From an uncultured Bacteroidales bacterium (GTDB taxonomy: Bacteria; Bacteroidota; Bacteroidia; Bacteroidales; Bacteroidaceae): a stretch of DNA of 26,270 bases. The stretch lies in assembly GCA_937898885.1 (NCBI GenBank), contig CALDKD010000125.1, positions 1 to 26,270 on the forward strand, written 5' to 3'. Position 1 is the first letter of the stretch. Each line of letters begins with the position of its first letter. Below are positions 7,568-15,901 of the stretch, piece by piece. A program made the translations under genes and the position numbers. Under the pieces are notes generated by a model. That model saw only the letters and a program-made list of their open reading frames with translations, was not told where the DNA came from and did not search any database.

Positions 7568-9940
7568 ATGATGAGAAAGAAAAGAGACAGTGTGAGAAGG
7601 TTTTTTATAGTTGCTTTGATGCTGACCGTGGTGTGCGGACAGACGACGGCTGCCGTATGGAAGGGACGTGTGCTTGACGAGCAGGGTGAGGCTCTGCCGT
7701 ATGCCAATGTGGTGCTGATGTCTGTGAGGGACTCCGCAATGATAGCCGGTACCACCACCGATACCGAGGGCGCCTATCAGATAGATGGTGACGCGAGTGG
7801 CGCGCAGGTGGCAATCACTATGGTGGGCTACAAGACGGTATATGTGGATAATCCTGATGGCGGCACAATCAGAATGGAGCTTGATGTGGAGGCTCTGGGC
7901 GAGGTTACCATTACAGCCATCCTCCCTAAGACAACGATTACCGACCAGGGCTTGCAGACACTGGTGCAGGGTACGGTTCTGGAGACTGCCGGTACCGCAA
8001 ACGATGCCCTGTCGCGTGTTCCGGGCCTGATTAAGGGACAGGACGGCCTTGAGGTGCTTGGCAAGGGCGCTCCTTTAGTGTATATAAATGGCCGTAAGGT
8101 CACCGACTCCAAAGAGCTTGACCGCCTGCAGAGCAATGAGATTCAGAATGTAGAGGTAATCACCAATCCCGGGGCTCAGTACGATGCCACGGTGCGCTCG
8201 GTGGTGCGCATAAAGACCGTGAGGCATCAGGGCGACGGCTTCGGCTTCAATGCGGGCTTTGAGGACGCACAGTCTCTGCGTAACGGTTACAACGACCCTT
8301 CCGGTTATCTGAATATGAACTTCCGTCACAACGGTCTGGACTTCTTTGTGGGCGGCAACGGTCTTAAATTCACAAGCCGTCAGCAGAGCAATCTGTTGCA
8401 GCAGACATTCGGCAATCCTGGCTTCTTGCAGCAGGGAACACTTGACTTCGTGCAGACGATGAGCAACTTTGGTGTCAATGGCGGCCTCAACTGTCAGATT
8501 GACGACAACCATTCCACAGGTGTCCGTGTGGAGTACGATGCCGACCCATACCTGAAGTCAGAGCAGGTGATAGACGAGGAGGCTTACCGTGGCAACACTC
8601 TTGTTGACAAACTGCTCTCCGAGGGCAAGAACAAAATTGACAATATGCCGTGGTCTCTCAAGGCCAATGCCTACTACAACGGAACAGTAGGAAAGCTTGG
8701 CATTGACTTCAATGCCGATTATCTCAGGATGAAGTCGTCGGATCAGGCAAACACTAGGGAGAGCAGCACTGTGACTTCTGACGACGAGGTGAGCTACATC
8801 ACCCACAGCAGCAACAGTATGTACGCCGCGAAGCTGGTGCTGAGCTACCCCATACTGATTGGCGCCCTTCAGGTTGGAAACGAGGATGTCTTCTCGCGCA
8901 GGAGCGATGACTATGTCATAGACAAGAGCAACGTGCCGTCGTCGGCATCCGAGGTGGCCGAGGACAACGTGGCGTTGTTTGCCAGCTACGGCTTCTATCT
9001 GCCTAAGTTCGGACAGCTGAGCGCAGGAGTCAGATACGAGCATGTTGATTACAGTTACGACGATATCTACGGCAATGACGACCTTACGCGCAAGTACGAC
9101 AATTTCTTCCCTACATTGTCCTACGCCAATGCGTTCGGCCCGGTGCAGCTACAGCTCAGCTACGGCTCAAAGACCATCCGTCCTGACTTCTACTCGCTGA
9201 GCAGCGCCGTCAGGTACCACAGCCGCTACATCTTGCAGAGCGGCAACTCAAGGCTGCAGCCTCAGACCACCAACGACCTGGGTCTGACCGTCAACTGGAA
9301 TTTCCTGACAATGGTGGCACAGTACTCGCGCGTAGACGATGCCATCACCAGCTGGTCTGAGCTGTATAACAGCGATGGTATAGTTCTGGTGCATCCTGTC
9401 AATCTGGACCGTCCGATGCGTACTCTGGCCTGGTTTGTAAATGCCTCACCCACTATAGGCGTGTGGACAATGAACTACACAGTGGGCGTGCAGCAGCAAT
9501 GGCTCAGCCTTGACTGTCCTGATGTACGCGAGCCAGACGGCATCCGCTCGGTGTCGTTCAGCGACAAGCCTATGTGGATTGCGCAGCTCTTCAATACATT
9601 CCGCCTCAGGCACAACTGGCAGATAGAGCTGGGCTGTGAGTACCACAGCAAGGCATACTCGCAGAACTCTATGCTGACGAATGTGTTCTTCAACCTCACC
9701 GCAGCCGTGCAAAAGTCATTCCTCGAAGGTGCGCTTGTGGTGCGCCTCTCCGGTGAGGACCTGGCGGGCAAGGCCAACTATGATGTTATGATAGACTGCG
9801 GCAGCCACATTATTGACCAGACCAACATTATGGACAGCCAGAGGCTGAAGTTGTCTGTCCGTTACAACTTCAATACCGCCACAAGCAAGTACAAAGGCAC
9901 CGGTGCCGGTCAGGATGCCGCAAGGCGTATGTCAAAATAA
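7568..9940 (+). CDS. TonB-dependent receptor-like outer-membrane beta-barrel protein
   Basis: This protein of 790 residues has a signal peptide (about 1-29, hydrophobic core FFIVALMLTVV). A carboxypeptidase-regulatory-like domain follows (about 30-115; GRVLDEQGEALPYANVVL, then DTEGAYQI and GYKT). A plug-like segment comes next, with the family motif VEVITNPGAQYDA and INGRKV. The remaining 550 or so residues are alternating amphipathic strands of an outer-membrane barrel. This is the architecture of the Bacteroidota outer-membrane beta-barrel family related to TonB receptors, not a SusC with a SusD partner; no SusD is present. Start at 7568 or 7571 (adjacent ATGs). The Fur-family regulator starts 8 nt after the stop, which suggests a role in metal or metal-chelate uptake, but the ligand is not visible in the sequence. 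Confidence 0.88.
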   Translation: MMRKKRDSVRRFFIVALMLTVVCGQTTAAVWKGRVLDEQGEALPYANVVLMSVRDSAMIAGTTTDTEGAYQIDGDASGAQVAITMVGYKTVYVDNPDGGTIRMELDVEALGEVTITAILPKTTITDQGLQTLVQGTVLETAGTANDALSRVPGLIKGQDGLEVLGKGAPLVYINGRKVTDSKELDRLQSNEIQNVEVITNPGAQYDATVRSVVRIKTVRHQGDGFGFNAGFEDAQSLRNGYNDPSGYLNMNFRHNGLDFFVGGNGLKFTSRQQSNLLQQTFGNPGFLQQGTLDFVQTMSNFGVNGGLNCQIDDNHSTGVRVEYDADPYLKSEQVIDEEAYRGNTLVDKLLSEGKNKIDNMPWSLKANAYYNGTVGKLGIDFNADYLRMKSSDQANTRESSTVTSDDEVSYITHSSNSMYAAKLVLSYPILIGALQVGNEDVFSRRSDDYVIDKSNVPSSASEVAEDNVALFASYGFYLPKFGQLSAGVRYEHVDYSYDDIYGNDDLTRKYDNFFPTLSYANAFGPVQLQLSYGSKTIRPDFYSLSSAVRYHSRYILQSGNSRLQPQTTNDLGLTVNWNFLTMVAQYSRVDDAITSWSELYNSDGIVLVHPVNLDRPMRTLAWFVNASPTIGVWTMNYTVGVQQQWLSLDCPDVREPDGIRSVSFSDKPMWIAQLFNTFRLRHNWQIELGCEYHSKAYSQNSMLTNVFFNLTAAVQKSFLEGALVVRLSGEDLAGKANYDVMIDCGSHIIDQTNIMDSQRLKLSVRYNFNTATSKYKGTGAGQDAARRMSK

Positions 9941-9948
9941 TCAGAGCT

Positions 9949-10371
9949 ATGACAGATGATGTGAGCAATATTGAGGCGATGCTGCAGGAATACGGTATAA
10001 AGCCGACCGCAAACAGAATAGTGCTGTTGCGGGCACTTGCCGATGCCGGTACTCCGCTTACGCTTACGCAATTGGAGACAATGTTGGAAACAATGGACAA
10101 GTCCAGCATATATCGCAGTCTGCTCCTGTTTCACGAGCATCGCCTTGTACATACCATAGATACTTGCGATGAGGGAACCAAGTATGCTATAGGTCACGCT
10201 CACGGCGAGTCACAGCCTGACGGTGAGCACGTGCATTTCCATTGTGAGGTATGCCACAGGACTTTCTGCTTTGAGGGAATACCTGTGCCGCATCCTCAGC
10301 TGCCTGAAGGCTTTCAGGCCGAAGAGACTAATTTCGTGGTGTCCGGTATCTGTCCTGACTGTTCCAAATAA
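9949..10371 (+). CDS. Fur-family metal-responsive transcriptional repressor
   Basis: This 140-residue protein has the Fur layout: an N-terminal winged helix (about 10-70; recognition region MDKSSIYRSLLLF), then a C-terminal dimerisation and metal domain. Metal ligands are visible as H94, H96 and H98 in EHVHFHCEVC. Two CxxC pairs (C99/C102 and C135/C138) would form the structural zinc site common in Fur, Zur and PerR. It follows the receptor gene by 8 nt and precedes the metal-efflux operon by 71 nt, so control of one or both is likely. Whether it senses zinc, iron or another metal cannot be decided. The stretch HAHGESQPDGEHVHFH is unusually histidine-rich. Confidence 0.92.
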   Translation: MTDDVSNIEAMLQEYGIKPTANRIVLLRALADAGTPLTLTQLETMLETMDKSSIYRSLLLFHEHRLVHTIDTCDEGTKYAIGHAHGESQPDGEHVHFHCEVCHRTFCFEGIPVPHPQLPEGFQAEETNFVVSGICPDCSK

Positions 10372-10415
10372 CATTCCAGACATATCTTTGCAACCCGGTT
10401 GCACTCTGTCTTCAG

Positions 10416-10423
10416 TAATTTTG
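10416..10423 (+). promoter_or_regulatory. -7 promoter element of the metal-efflux operon
   Basis: TAATTTTG is a perfect match to TAnnTTTG and ends 19 nt before the adaptor start codon. No well-spaced -33 TTTG was found, which would fit a regulated promoter. Confidence 0.55.
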
Positions 10424-10452
10424 CGTACCTGTAATAATAAGTATGCGCAAAA
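10419..10452. promoter_or_regulatory. Imperfect inverted repeat over promoter and start codon (candidate operator)
   Basis: The arms TTTTGCGTAC (10419-10428) and GTATGCGCAAAA (10441-10452) are inverted copies, apart from two extra bases in the right arm, separated by 12 nt. The repeat overlaps the -7 element and the ATG at 10443. A repressor bound here would block transcription; the Fur-family protein encoded just upstream is the natural candidate. It could also fold in the mRNA and mask the start codon, or be chance. Confidence 0.3.
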
Positions 10453-11576
10453 ACTGGATATTGTTGCTGGCGGCTTTGTCATTTGCCGCCTGCAATTCAA
10501 ACAAGGAACATGATAACGATAGTGCTCATAATGAATCGGAGGAACACGAGGCCCACAACTCTGGCGAAATTGTGTTTGATGAGCACCGTCAGGAACTTTT
10601 CGGCGTAGTATGCGGTCAAGTCAAGGCTGCGCCTTTCACTGAGAGCATAAAGGCCGGTGGCCGTCTTGTCACTGCATCAAATGACGAGATTACACTCGTG
10701 GCGCCAGCGTCTGGAATAGTGAGATATAAAGCTGGGGGCCTTTCTGCCGGGATGTCCGTGAGCCGTGGTGCCGTGCTTGCGTCCATATCGTCTGAGGGCG
10801 TGGCTGGAGGCGACCGTATTGCTAAGGCCCGTGCCGCATTCGAGGCCGCCCGCGCCGGGTATCTGCGCGACTCAGCTCTGGTAAGAGAGAATATTGTAAC
10901 GGCCCTTCACTATGAGGAGAGCCGTCTGGCTTACACAAATGCACGTCTGGAGCTTGAGGCTTTGTCCGGAGGTGGCGGCGACGGTCCGATAGAGGTGCGT
11001 TGCGGACTTACCGGAAAGGTTGAGCGGGTGCAGGCCGGAAATGGCAAATATGTTGAGGCCGGTCAGCCGGTTGTTGTTATCAGTGCCGGACGTATGCTTG
11101 AGCTGCAGGTTGATGTGCCGTCCAGATATGCGTCAGCCCTGTCATCCTGCAAAGATGCCCGTTTCCTTACGCCGAAAGGCAGCGCCGTCACTGTGAGCGA
11201 TATGGGAGGAAATCTGCTTGGATACTCACAGAATGCCACAGACGGATATCTTACAGTATCGTTTGCCGTGCCTCAGTCCGACGGACTTGTTGGCGGAGTA
11301 TTCACCGATGTGTGGCTGCTTTCCAAGAGCGGAGAGCCGGTGATATCTGTCCCGTCTGAGGCTGTCATAGAGGAACAGGGCATAACAAGCGTGCTGGTGC
11401 GTCTTGATGAGGACTGCTTTGAGAAACGCGAGGTGGCTCTAGGCAGTTCGGACGGTATCAGATATCAGGTGCTGAGCGGCTTGAACGAGGGTGAGGAGAT
11501 TGTCCTGAAGGGTGCCATGCACATCAAACTGGCCGCATTCCAGACTATACCTCACGGACATAGTCACAATCACTGA
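10443..11576 (+). CDS. RND efflux periplasmic adaptor lipoprotein, His-rich ends
   Basis: This 377-residue protein is the membrane-fusion subunit linking the inner-membrane pump to the outer-membrane channel. The N-terminus is a lipoprotein signal with FAAC, cysteine 17 being the lipidation site. Then come barrel-sandwich (lipoyl-like) halves near 80-120 and 180-215 (APASGIVRY and CGLTGKVERV). An alpha-hairpin lies between them, with the repeats AKARAAFEAARAG and AYTNARLELEAL. Beta-barrel and membrane-proximal domains follow. Histidine clusters occur just after the lipid anchor (HDNDSAHNESEEHEAH) and at the C-terminus (HGHSHNH), as in adaptors for heavy-metal pumps. It is the first gene of a three-gene operon with the RND pump (8 nt gap) and the TolC-like channel. 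Confidence 0.92.
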   Translation: MRKNWILLLAALSFAACNSNKEHDNDSAHNESEEHEAHNSGEIVFDEHRQELFGVVCGQVKAAPFTESIKAGGRLVTASNDEITLVAPASGIVRYKAGGLSAGMSVSRGAVLASISSEGVAGGDRIAKARAAFEAARAGYLRDSALVRENIVTALHYEESRLAYTNARLELEALSGGGGDGPIEVRCGLTGKVERVQAGNGKYVEAGQPVVVISAGRMLELQVDVPSRYASALSSCKDARFLTPKGSAVTVSDMGGNLLGYSQNATDGYLTVSFAVPQSDGLVGGVFTDVWLLSKSGEPVISVPSEAVIEEQGITSVLVRLDEDCFEKREVALGSSDGIRYQVLSGLNEGEEIVLKGAMHIKLAAFQTIPHGHSHNH

Positions 11577-11584
11577 TTACCGCC

Positions 11585-14500
11585 ATGCTTAATAGGATAA
11601 TACAGTTTGCCCTGTCAAACAGGGTTCTGGTACTGGTACTGGCGGCACTGCTGATCATTGGTGGAATGTACACCACAGGCACAATGGAGGTTGATGTCTT
11701 TCCGGACCTTAATGCTCCTACTGTAGTAGTGATGACTGAATCGGAGGGCATGGCACCGGAGGAGGTTGAGCGTCTTGTGACATTCCCGGTAGAGACAGCT
11801 GTAAACGGGGCTGCGTCAGTGCGTCGTGTGCGCAGTGCGTCATCAACCGGATTCTCCATTGTCTATGTGGAGTTTGACTGGGGAACCGACATCTATCGCG
11901 CTCGTCAGACTGTGAGTGAGCGTCTTGCTATGCTGGACCTGCCAGACGGAGTGGGGCAGCCTGTACTAGGCCCGCAGTCATCCATTCTTGGCGAGCTGCT
12001 CATAATAGGACTCACGGCTGAAAGTACATCGCTTCAGGAACTAAGGACCATAGCAGACTGGACCATCAGTCCCAGGCTGCTGTCCATAGGCGGAGTGGCC
12101 CAGGTCTCGGTCATAGGCGGTGATGTCAAGGAGTATCAGGTGTTGCTTGACACCCGCCGTATGAGAGAGAAGGGTGTTTCCCTCAATGACGTGCGGGCGG
12201 CTATGGAGAATATGAACTCCAACGCGAGCGGAGGCACGTTGTATCAGCATGGAAACGAGTATCTGATACGCGGTGTGGTGGCAACCTCAGATATCGATGC
12301 CATTGGCCGCTCGTTCGTCAGACTGTCTGAGGACGGTAAGCCTGTGACGCTAGCCGACATAGCAACTGTAAGAATCGGACCGAAGACTCCGGTTCTGGGT
12401 ATAGCGTCGAACGACGGCAAGCCTGCGGTTATAATGACGATAACCAAGCAGCCAAATGTGAGTACGCTCAATCTTACAGACAAGATTGAGAGCTCGCTTG
12501 AGGAGATGCGTCAGGATATGCCGGCTGATGTCCGAATAAACACCGATATCTTCCGTCAGGCATCGTTCATTGAGGGCTCTGTGAACAATGTTGAGAAGTC
12601 TTTGATAGAGGGTGGCATATTTGTGGTGATAGTGCTTTTCATCTTCCTGATGAACTGGCGCACAACAGTAATATCACTTGTTTCAATACCAGTTTCCATC
12701 CTTATCGCGATGCTTTGCATGAAGCTGATGGGCTTCACCATCAACACCATGAGTCTGGGTGGCCTGGCCATTGCCATAGGCTCGCTGGTGGATGACTCTA
12801 TTGTGGATGTTGAGAATGTGTTTCGCCGCCTGCGCCAGAACCGGCAGTTGCCGGAGACGGAGCGGCAGGGTGTGGTAAAGACCGTATTTGAGGCATCGCG
12901 CGAGGTCCGTATGCCTATGCTCAACTCAACACTCATCATCGTAGTCTGTTTCCTGCCGCTATTCTTCCTTTCCGGTATGGAGGGCAGGATGCTCAAACCT
13001 CTTGGCATTACATTTATAGTCTCATTGTTCGCGTCAACTCTGGTGGCCCTTACGCTTACTCCGGTGCTCTGCTCATATATCCTTGATAAGGACAGTCATC
13101 CCGTCAGTCACGAGAGCTGGCTTGTGCTGAGATTGAAAAGTGTGTATGAGAAAGCCCTGCGCGGTGCATTGCACGGCAAGTGGCTTGTGATTGGAGGAAC
13201 TGCAATCATGCTCGTACTGGTAATTGTCCTTTTTCTCAACTCGGGACGTAGTTTCCTGCCGGCATTCAATGAGGGCTCATTCACCATATCAATGAGCTCG
13301 CTTCCCGGAATCTCAATAGAGGAGTCTGACGCGTTGGGCAGACAGGCGGAGCAAATCCTGCTGGATGTGCCGGAGATACGTACTGTAGGGCGAAAGACTG
13401 GCCGTGCGGAACTGGATGAGCACAGCTTCGGAGTGAGCACGTCCGAGTTTGAGTGCCCGTATGTCCTTGACAAAGGCCGCAGCCGTGCCGGGCTTGCCGC
13501 GGATATCCGCGAGCGCCTGTCTGTGATTCCCGGAGTCAACCTTGAGATAGGAGGTCCGATAGCGCACCGTATAGATGCGATGCTTTCAGGTACGCGTTCC
13601 AATATCGCCATAAAACTGTTCGGAACAGACCTGAGCCGGATGTACGCGCTTGGAGGTGAGATAAAGCAGGCCATCGCTGCTGTTCCCGGCATTACTGACA
13701 TCAATTTGGAACAGCAGGTAGAGAGGCCTGAGATAGAGATTGTGCCACGCCGTGACATGCTGGCAATGTATGGCATCACCGTGCCGGCGTTCCGCGAAGC
13801 TATTGCGGTCTTGCTGGAAGGACGTGTGATGTCGCAGGTATATGAGGGCTATAGAAACTTTGACCTGACACTGAAGGTTGATGAGAGTGAGCGCAATGCG
13901 ATAGAGCAACTGCGGGATATCGCGATTGATGCGGCTGACGGCCGTCATATCCCATTGTCGCAGATTGCCGACATCCGCTCGTCATCCGGACCGAATACTA
14001 TAAACCGCGAGAATGTATCGCGCAAACTCGTTATCTCATGCAACGTGATAGACGGTGAGCTCGGAAAGGCTGTGGCTGACATTCGTAAGGCTGTCAGCGG
14101 GAATGTCAGCCTGCCGGAGGGCTATCATATTGAGTATGGCGGACAGTTTGAGAGCGAGGAGAGAGCCTCGCGCACAATCGGCCTGGTCTCCATATTCTCA
14201 ATTATTCTGATATTCCTGCTCCTGTTGGGAGAGTTCCGTGACGGTGTGCAGTCGCTTACCGTGTTGCTTAACCTGCCGCTGGCTCTGATAGGCGGTGTGA
14301 TAGCGGTCTATATGGATGGCGGTGTTATGAGCATCCCGTCAATAATAGGCTTCATATCGCTTTTCGGAATAGCCACACGAAACGGTATGCTGCTTATAGA
14401 CCGGTATAATACCCTGATATCAGAAGGTCTGGGGCTTGAGACTGCCGTGTTGCAGGGCTCGCTTGACCGTCTGAATCCTATACTTATGACTGCCATCACA

Positions 14501-14662
14501 TCCGCATTGGCATTGCTGCCGCTGGCCATCGGCGGAGACTTGCCCGGAAACGAGATACAAAGCCCTATGGCCAAGGTAATCCTGGGAGGACTTGTGTCAT
14601 CGACCTTACTGAATGGCTTTGTAATACCTGTTATGTACATTATCACCCATAGAAAGAGATGA
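11585..14662 (+). CDS. CusA/CzcA-family heavy-metal RND efflux pump
   Basis: At 1025 residues this is full length for an HME-type RND permease. It starts with the usual cytoplasmic/TM1 pattern (MLNRIIQFALSNR) and FPDLNAPTV. The TM4 motif AIGSLVDDSIVDVENV carries the acidic pair D403/D404 used in proton transfer. The late-helix motif FGIATRNGMLLIDRY matches CusA/CzcA-like pumps, not the multidrug HAE1 type. Twelve helices and two large periplasmic loops are visible. It exports metal ions from periplasm or cytoplasm through the adaptor and channel encoded on either side, driven by the proton gradient. Monovalent (Cu/Ag) versus divalent (Zn/Co/Cd) specificity was not resolved. Its stop overlaps the next start in ATGA. 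Confidence 0.94.
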   Translation: MLNRIIQFALSNRVLVLVLAALLIIGGMYTTGTMEVDVFPDLNAPTVVVMTESEGMAPEEVERLVTFPVETAVNGAASVRRVRSASSTGFSIVYVEFDWGTDIYRARQTVSERLAMLDLPDGVGQPVLGPQSSILGELLIIGLTAESTSLQELRTIADWTISPRLLSIGGVAQVSVIGGDVKEYQVLLDTRRMREKGVSLNDVRAAMENMNSNASGGTLYQHGNEYLIRGVVATSDIDAIGRSFVRLSEDGKPVTLADIATVRIGPKTPVLGIASNDGKPAVIMTITKQPNVSTLNLTDKIESSLEEMRQDMPADVRINTDIFRQASFIEGSVNNVEKSLIEGGIFVVIVLFIFLMNWRTTVISLVSIPVSILIAMLCMKLMGFTINTMSLGGLAIAIGSLVDDSIVDVENVFRRLRQNRQLPETERQGVVKTVFEASREVRMPMLNSTLIIVVCFLPLFFLSGMEGRMLKPLGITFIVSLFASTLVALTLTPVLCSYILDKDSHPVSHESWLVLRLKSVYEKALRGALHGKWLVIGGTAIMLVLVIVLFLNSGRSFLPAFNEGSFTISMSSLPGISIEESDALGRQAEQILLDVPEIRTVGRKTGRAELDEHSFGVSTSEFECPYVLDKGRSRAGLAADIRERLSVIPGVNLEIGGPIAHRIDAMLSGTRSNIAIKLFGTDLSRMYALGGEIKQAIAAVPGITDINLEQQVERPEIEIVPRRDMLAMYGITVPAFREAIAVLLEGRVMSQVYEGYRNFDLTLKVDESERNAIEQLRDIAIDAADGRHIPLSQIADIRSSSGPNTINRENVSRKLVISCNVIDGELGKAVADIRKAVSGNVSLPEGYHIEYGGQFESEERASRTIGLVSIFSIILIFLLLLGEFRDGVQSLTVLLNLPLALIGGVIAVYMDGGVMSIPSIIGFISLFGIATRNGMLLIDRYNTLISEGLGLETAVLQGSLDRLNPILMTAITSALALLPLAIGGDLPGNEIQSPMAKVILGGLVSSTLLNGFVIPVMYIITHRKR

Positions 14663-15828
14663 AAAGACATTTGTTTCTGATTGCGTTCCTTGCGGCATAT
14701 ATGGCAGCTCCTGCTCAGGAGAGTGTGGGAAATATCCTGGAGATGGTAGCCAAAGACAGCCCGCGGCTTAAGGCCGCATCGGAGGCCACAAGGGCTGATC
14801 AGGCTGATAATGCCCGGATACGCTCCCTGGAGGCACCCGAGTTTGAGGTGGGCGTGCTGTGGGGAAACGACAATGTCGGCAATCGCAATGACATCAGCAT
14901 CACACAGTCATTTGACCTGGCTACTCTCTCCGGCAAAAAGGGTAATCTTGCCACGGCTCTAGACTTACAATCCTCATTGCGCTATCAGACCGAGCTGACA
15001 GATGTCATCTACGATGCCCGGATTCTGCTCTCAGACATTGTTTACTACAATAATCTGATTGAGACACTGACCAGCTATCAGTCGGCCATGGAAGTCTTGC
15101 TCAACAAGACAGAGCGAAGCCTGATGGCAGGCGAGGCTACCGCTATGGATATGGGTAAGGTCAGACTGCAACTGTCATCGGCACGTACCGCCACTTCCAT
15201 GGCTGTCACTGAGCGTACTGCTCTCATAGAGTCTCTTCGTACCATATCCGGCCACAGCGATGTGGATTTTACAGGGTTTTCCTTTGAGTGCGATAAGCCT
15301 TCCGGTGATATTGATTCCTGGCTCAATGCCGTAGTTGAGAATAACCCCATTATGCTGTATGCTGAATCCAGAGTCAGGAGTGATGAGCTGCAGCTTGACA
15401 TTGACAAGATGGCGTGGGCTCCCAAACTGGATGTGGGCTATATGGCTGAGCTGGCCCGGGATGAGAAATACCGTGGTGTCACCGTGGGGGTGTCAATCCC
15501 TTTATGGAGCAACGCGCAGAATGTCCGCAGGAGCCGTGCGGTGGTAAGTCAGGCAAGGGCCGACGGCGAATGGCAACGGCAGGAGCTCATGACTCGGGCC
15601 ACAAATGCCTGGAACAGGGCAAACACTCTGGACAGGATAGCGTCAGAAAGTCAGACTGCGCTTGAGCAGTCCGATACCCGTGTGCTGCTTGACCGTGCCC
15701 TGGAGGCGGGCGAGCTCTCCGTGCTGGACTATCTGCTGGAGCTTGGTATGTACTATGATGCGGTCAAGGAGAATCTCAAAGTGCAGCAGGAATACCATCA
15801 CGCCCTCTCCGACCTTGCCCGCTATTGA
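14659..15828 (+). CDS. TolC-family outer-membrane efflux channel
   Basis: This 389-residue protein has a signal peptide (about 1-20, ending APAQ) and two repeats of the outer-membrane efflux fold. The long helices are rich in alanine, leucine and glutamate. Typical features are the N-terminal SPRLKAASEATRADQ, an early strand with GVLWGNDNVGNRND, and in the second repeat NNPIMLYAESRV followed by APKLDVGYMAELA and GVSIPLW. It is somewhat shorter than E. coli TolC or CusC, as is common for CusC-like channels in Bacteroidota. The start overlaps the pump stop by 4 nt, indicating translational coupling. It completes the tripartite metal efflux system as the exit duct through the outer membrane. Confidence 0.92.
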   Translation: MKRHLFLIAFLAAYMAAPAQESVGNILEMVAKDSPRLKAASEATRADQADNARIRSLEAPEFEVGVLWGNDNVGNRNDISITQSFDLATLSGKKGNLATALDLQSSLRYQTELTDVIYDARILLSDIVYYNNLIETLTSYQSAMEVLLNKTERSLMAGEATAMDMGKVRLQLSSARTATSMAVTERTALIESLRTISGHSDVDFTGFSFECDKPSGDIDSWLNAVVENNPIMLYAESRVRSDELQLDIDKMAWAPKLDVGYMAELARDEKYRGVTVGVSIPLWSNAQNVRRSRAVVSQARADGEWQRQELMTRATNAWNRANTLDRIASESQTALEQSDTRVLLDRALEAGELSVLDYLLELGMYYDAVKENLKVQQEYHHALSDLARY

Positions 15829-15872
15829 ATCAATGCAATTGACCAGATAGCAGGAACGATTGAAAAAATGAC

Positions 15873-15880
15873 TATATTTG
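15873..15880 (+). promoter_or_regulatory. -7 promoter element before the alpha/beta hydrolase
   Basis: TATATTTG matches TAnnTTTG exactly, 21 nt before the ATG at 15902, in the 73-nt gap after the efflux operon. It supports a separate transcription unit for the hydrolase and malQ, and a start at 15902 rather than at the upstream TTG (15878). Confidence 0.55.
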
Positions 15881-15901
15881 AGGGTCTTAAAATTTGAAAC
15901 G

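Noticed and set aside
13108..13779. Long minus-strand open frame opposite the metal RND pump
   Set aside because: It is serine/arginine-rich, lacks domain signals and lies fully opposite a well-supported gene; it is a by-product of the codon usage of the real gene.
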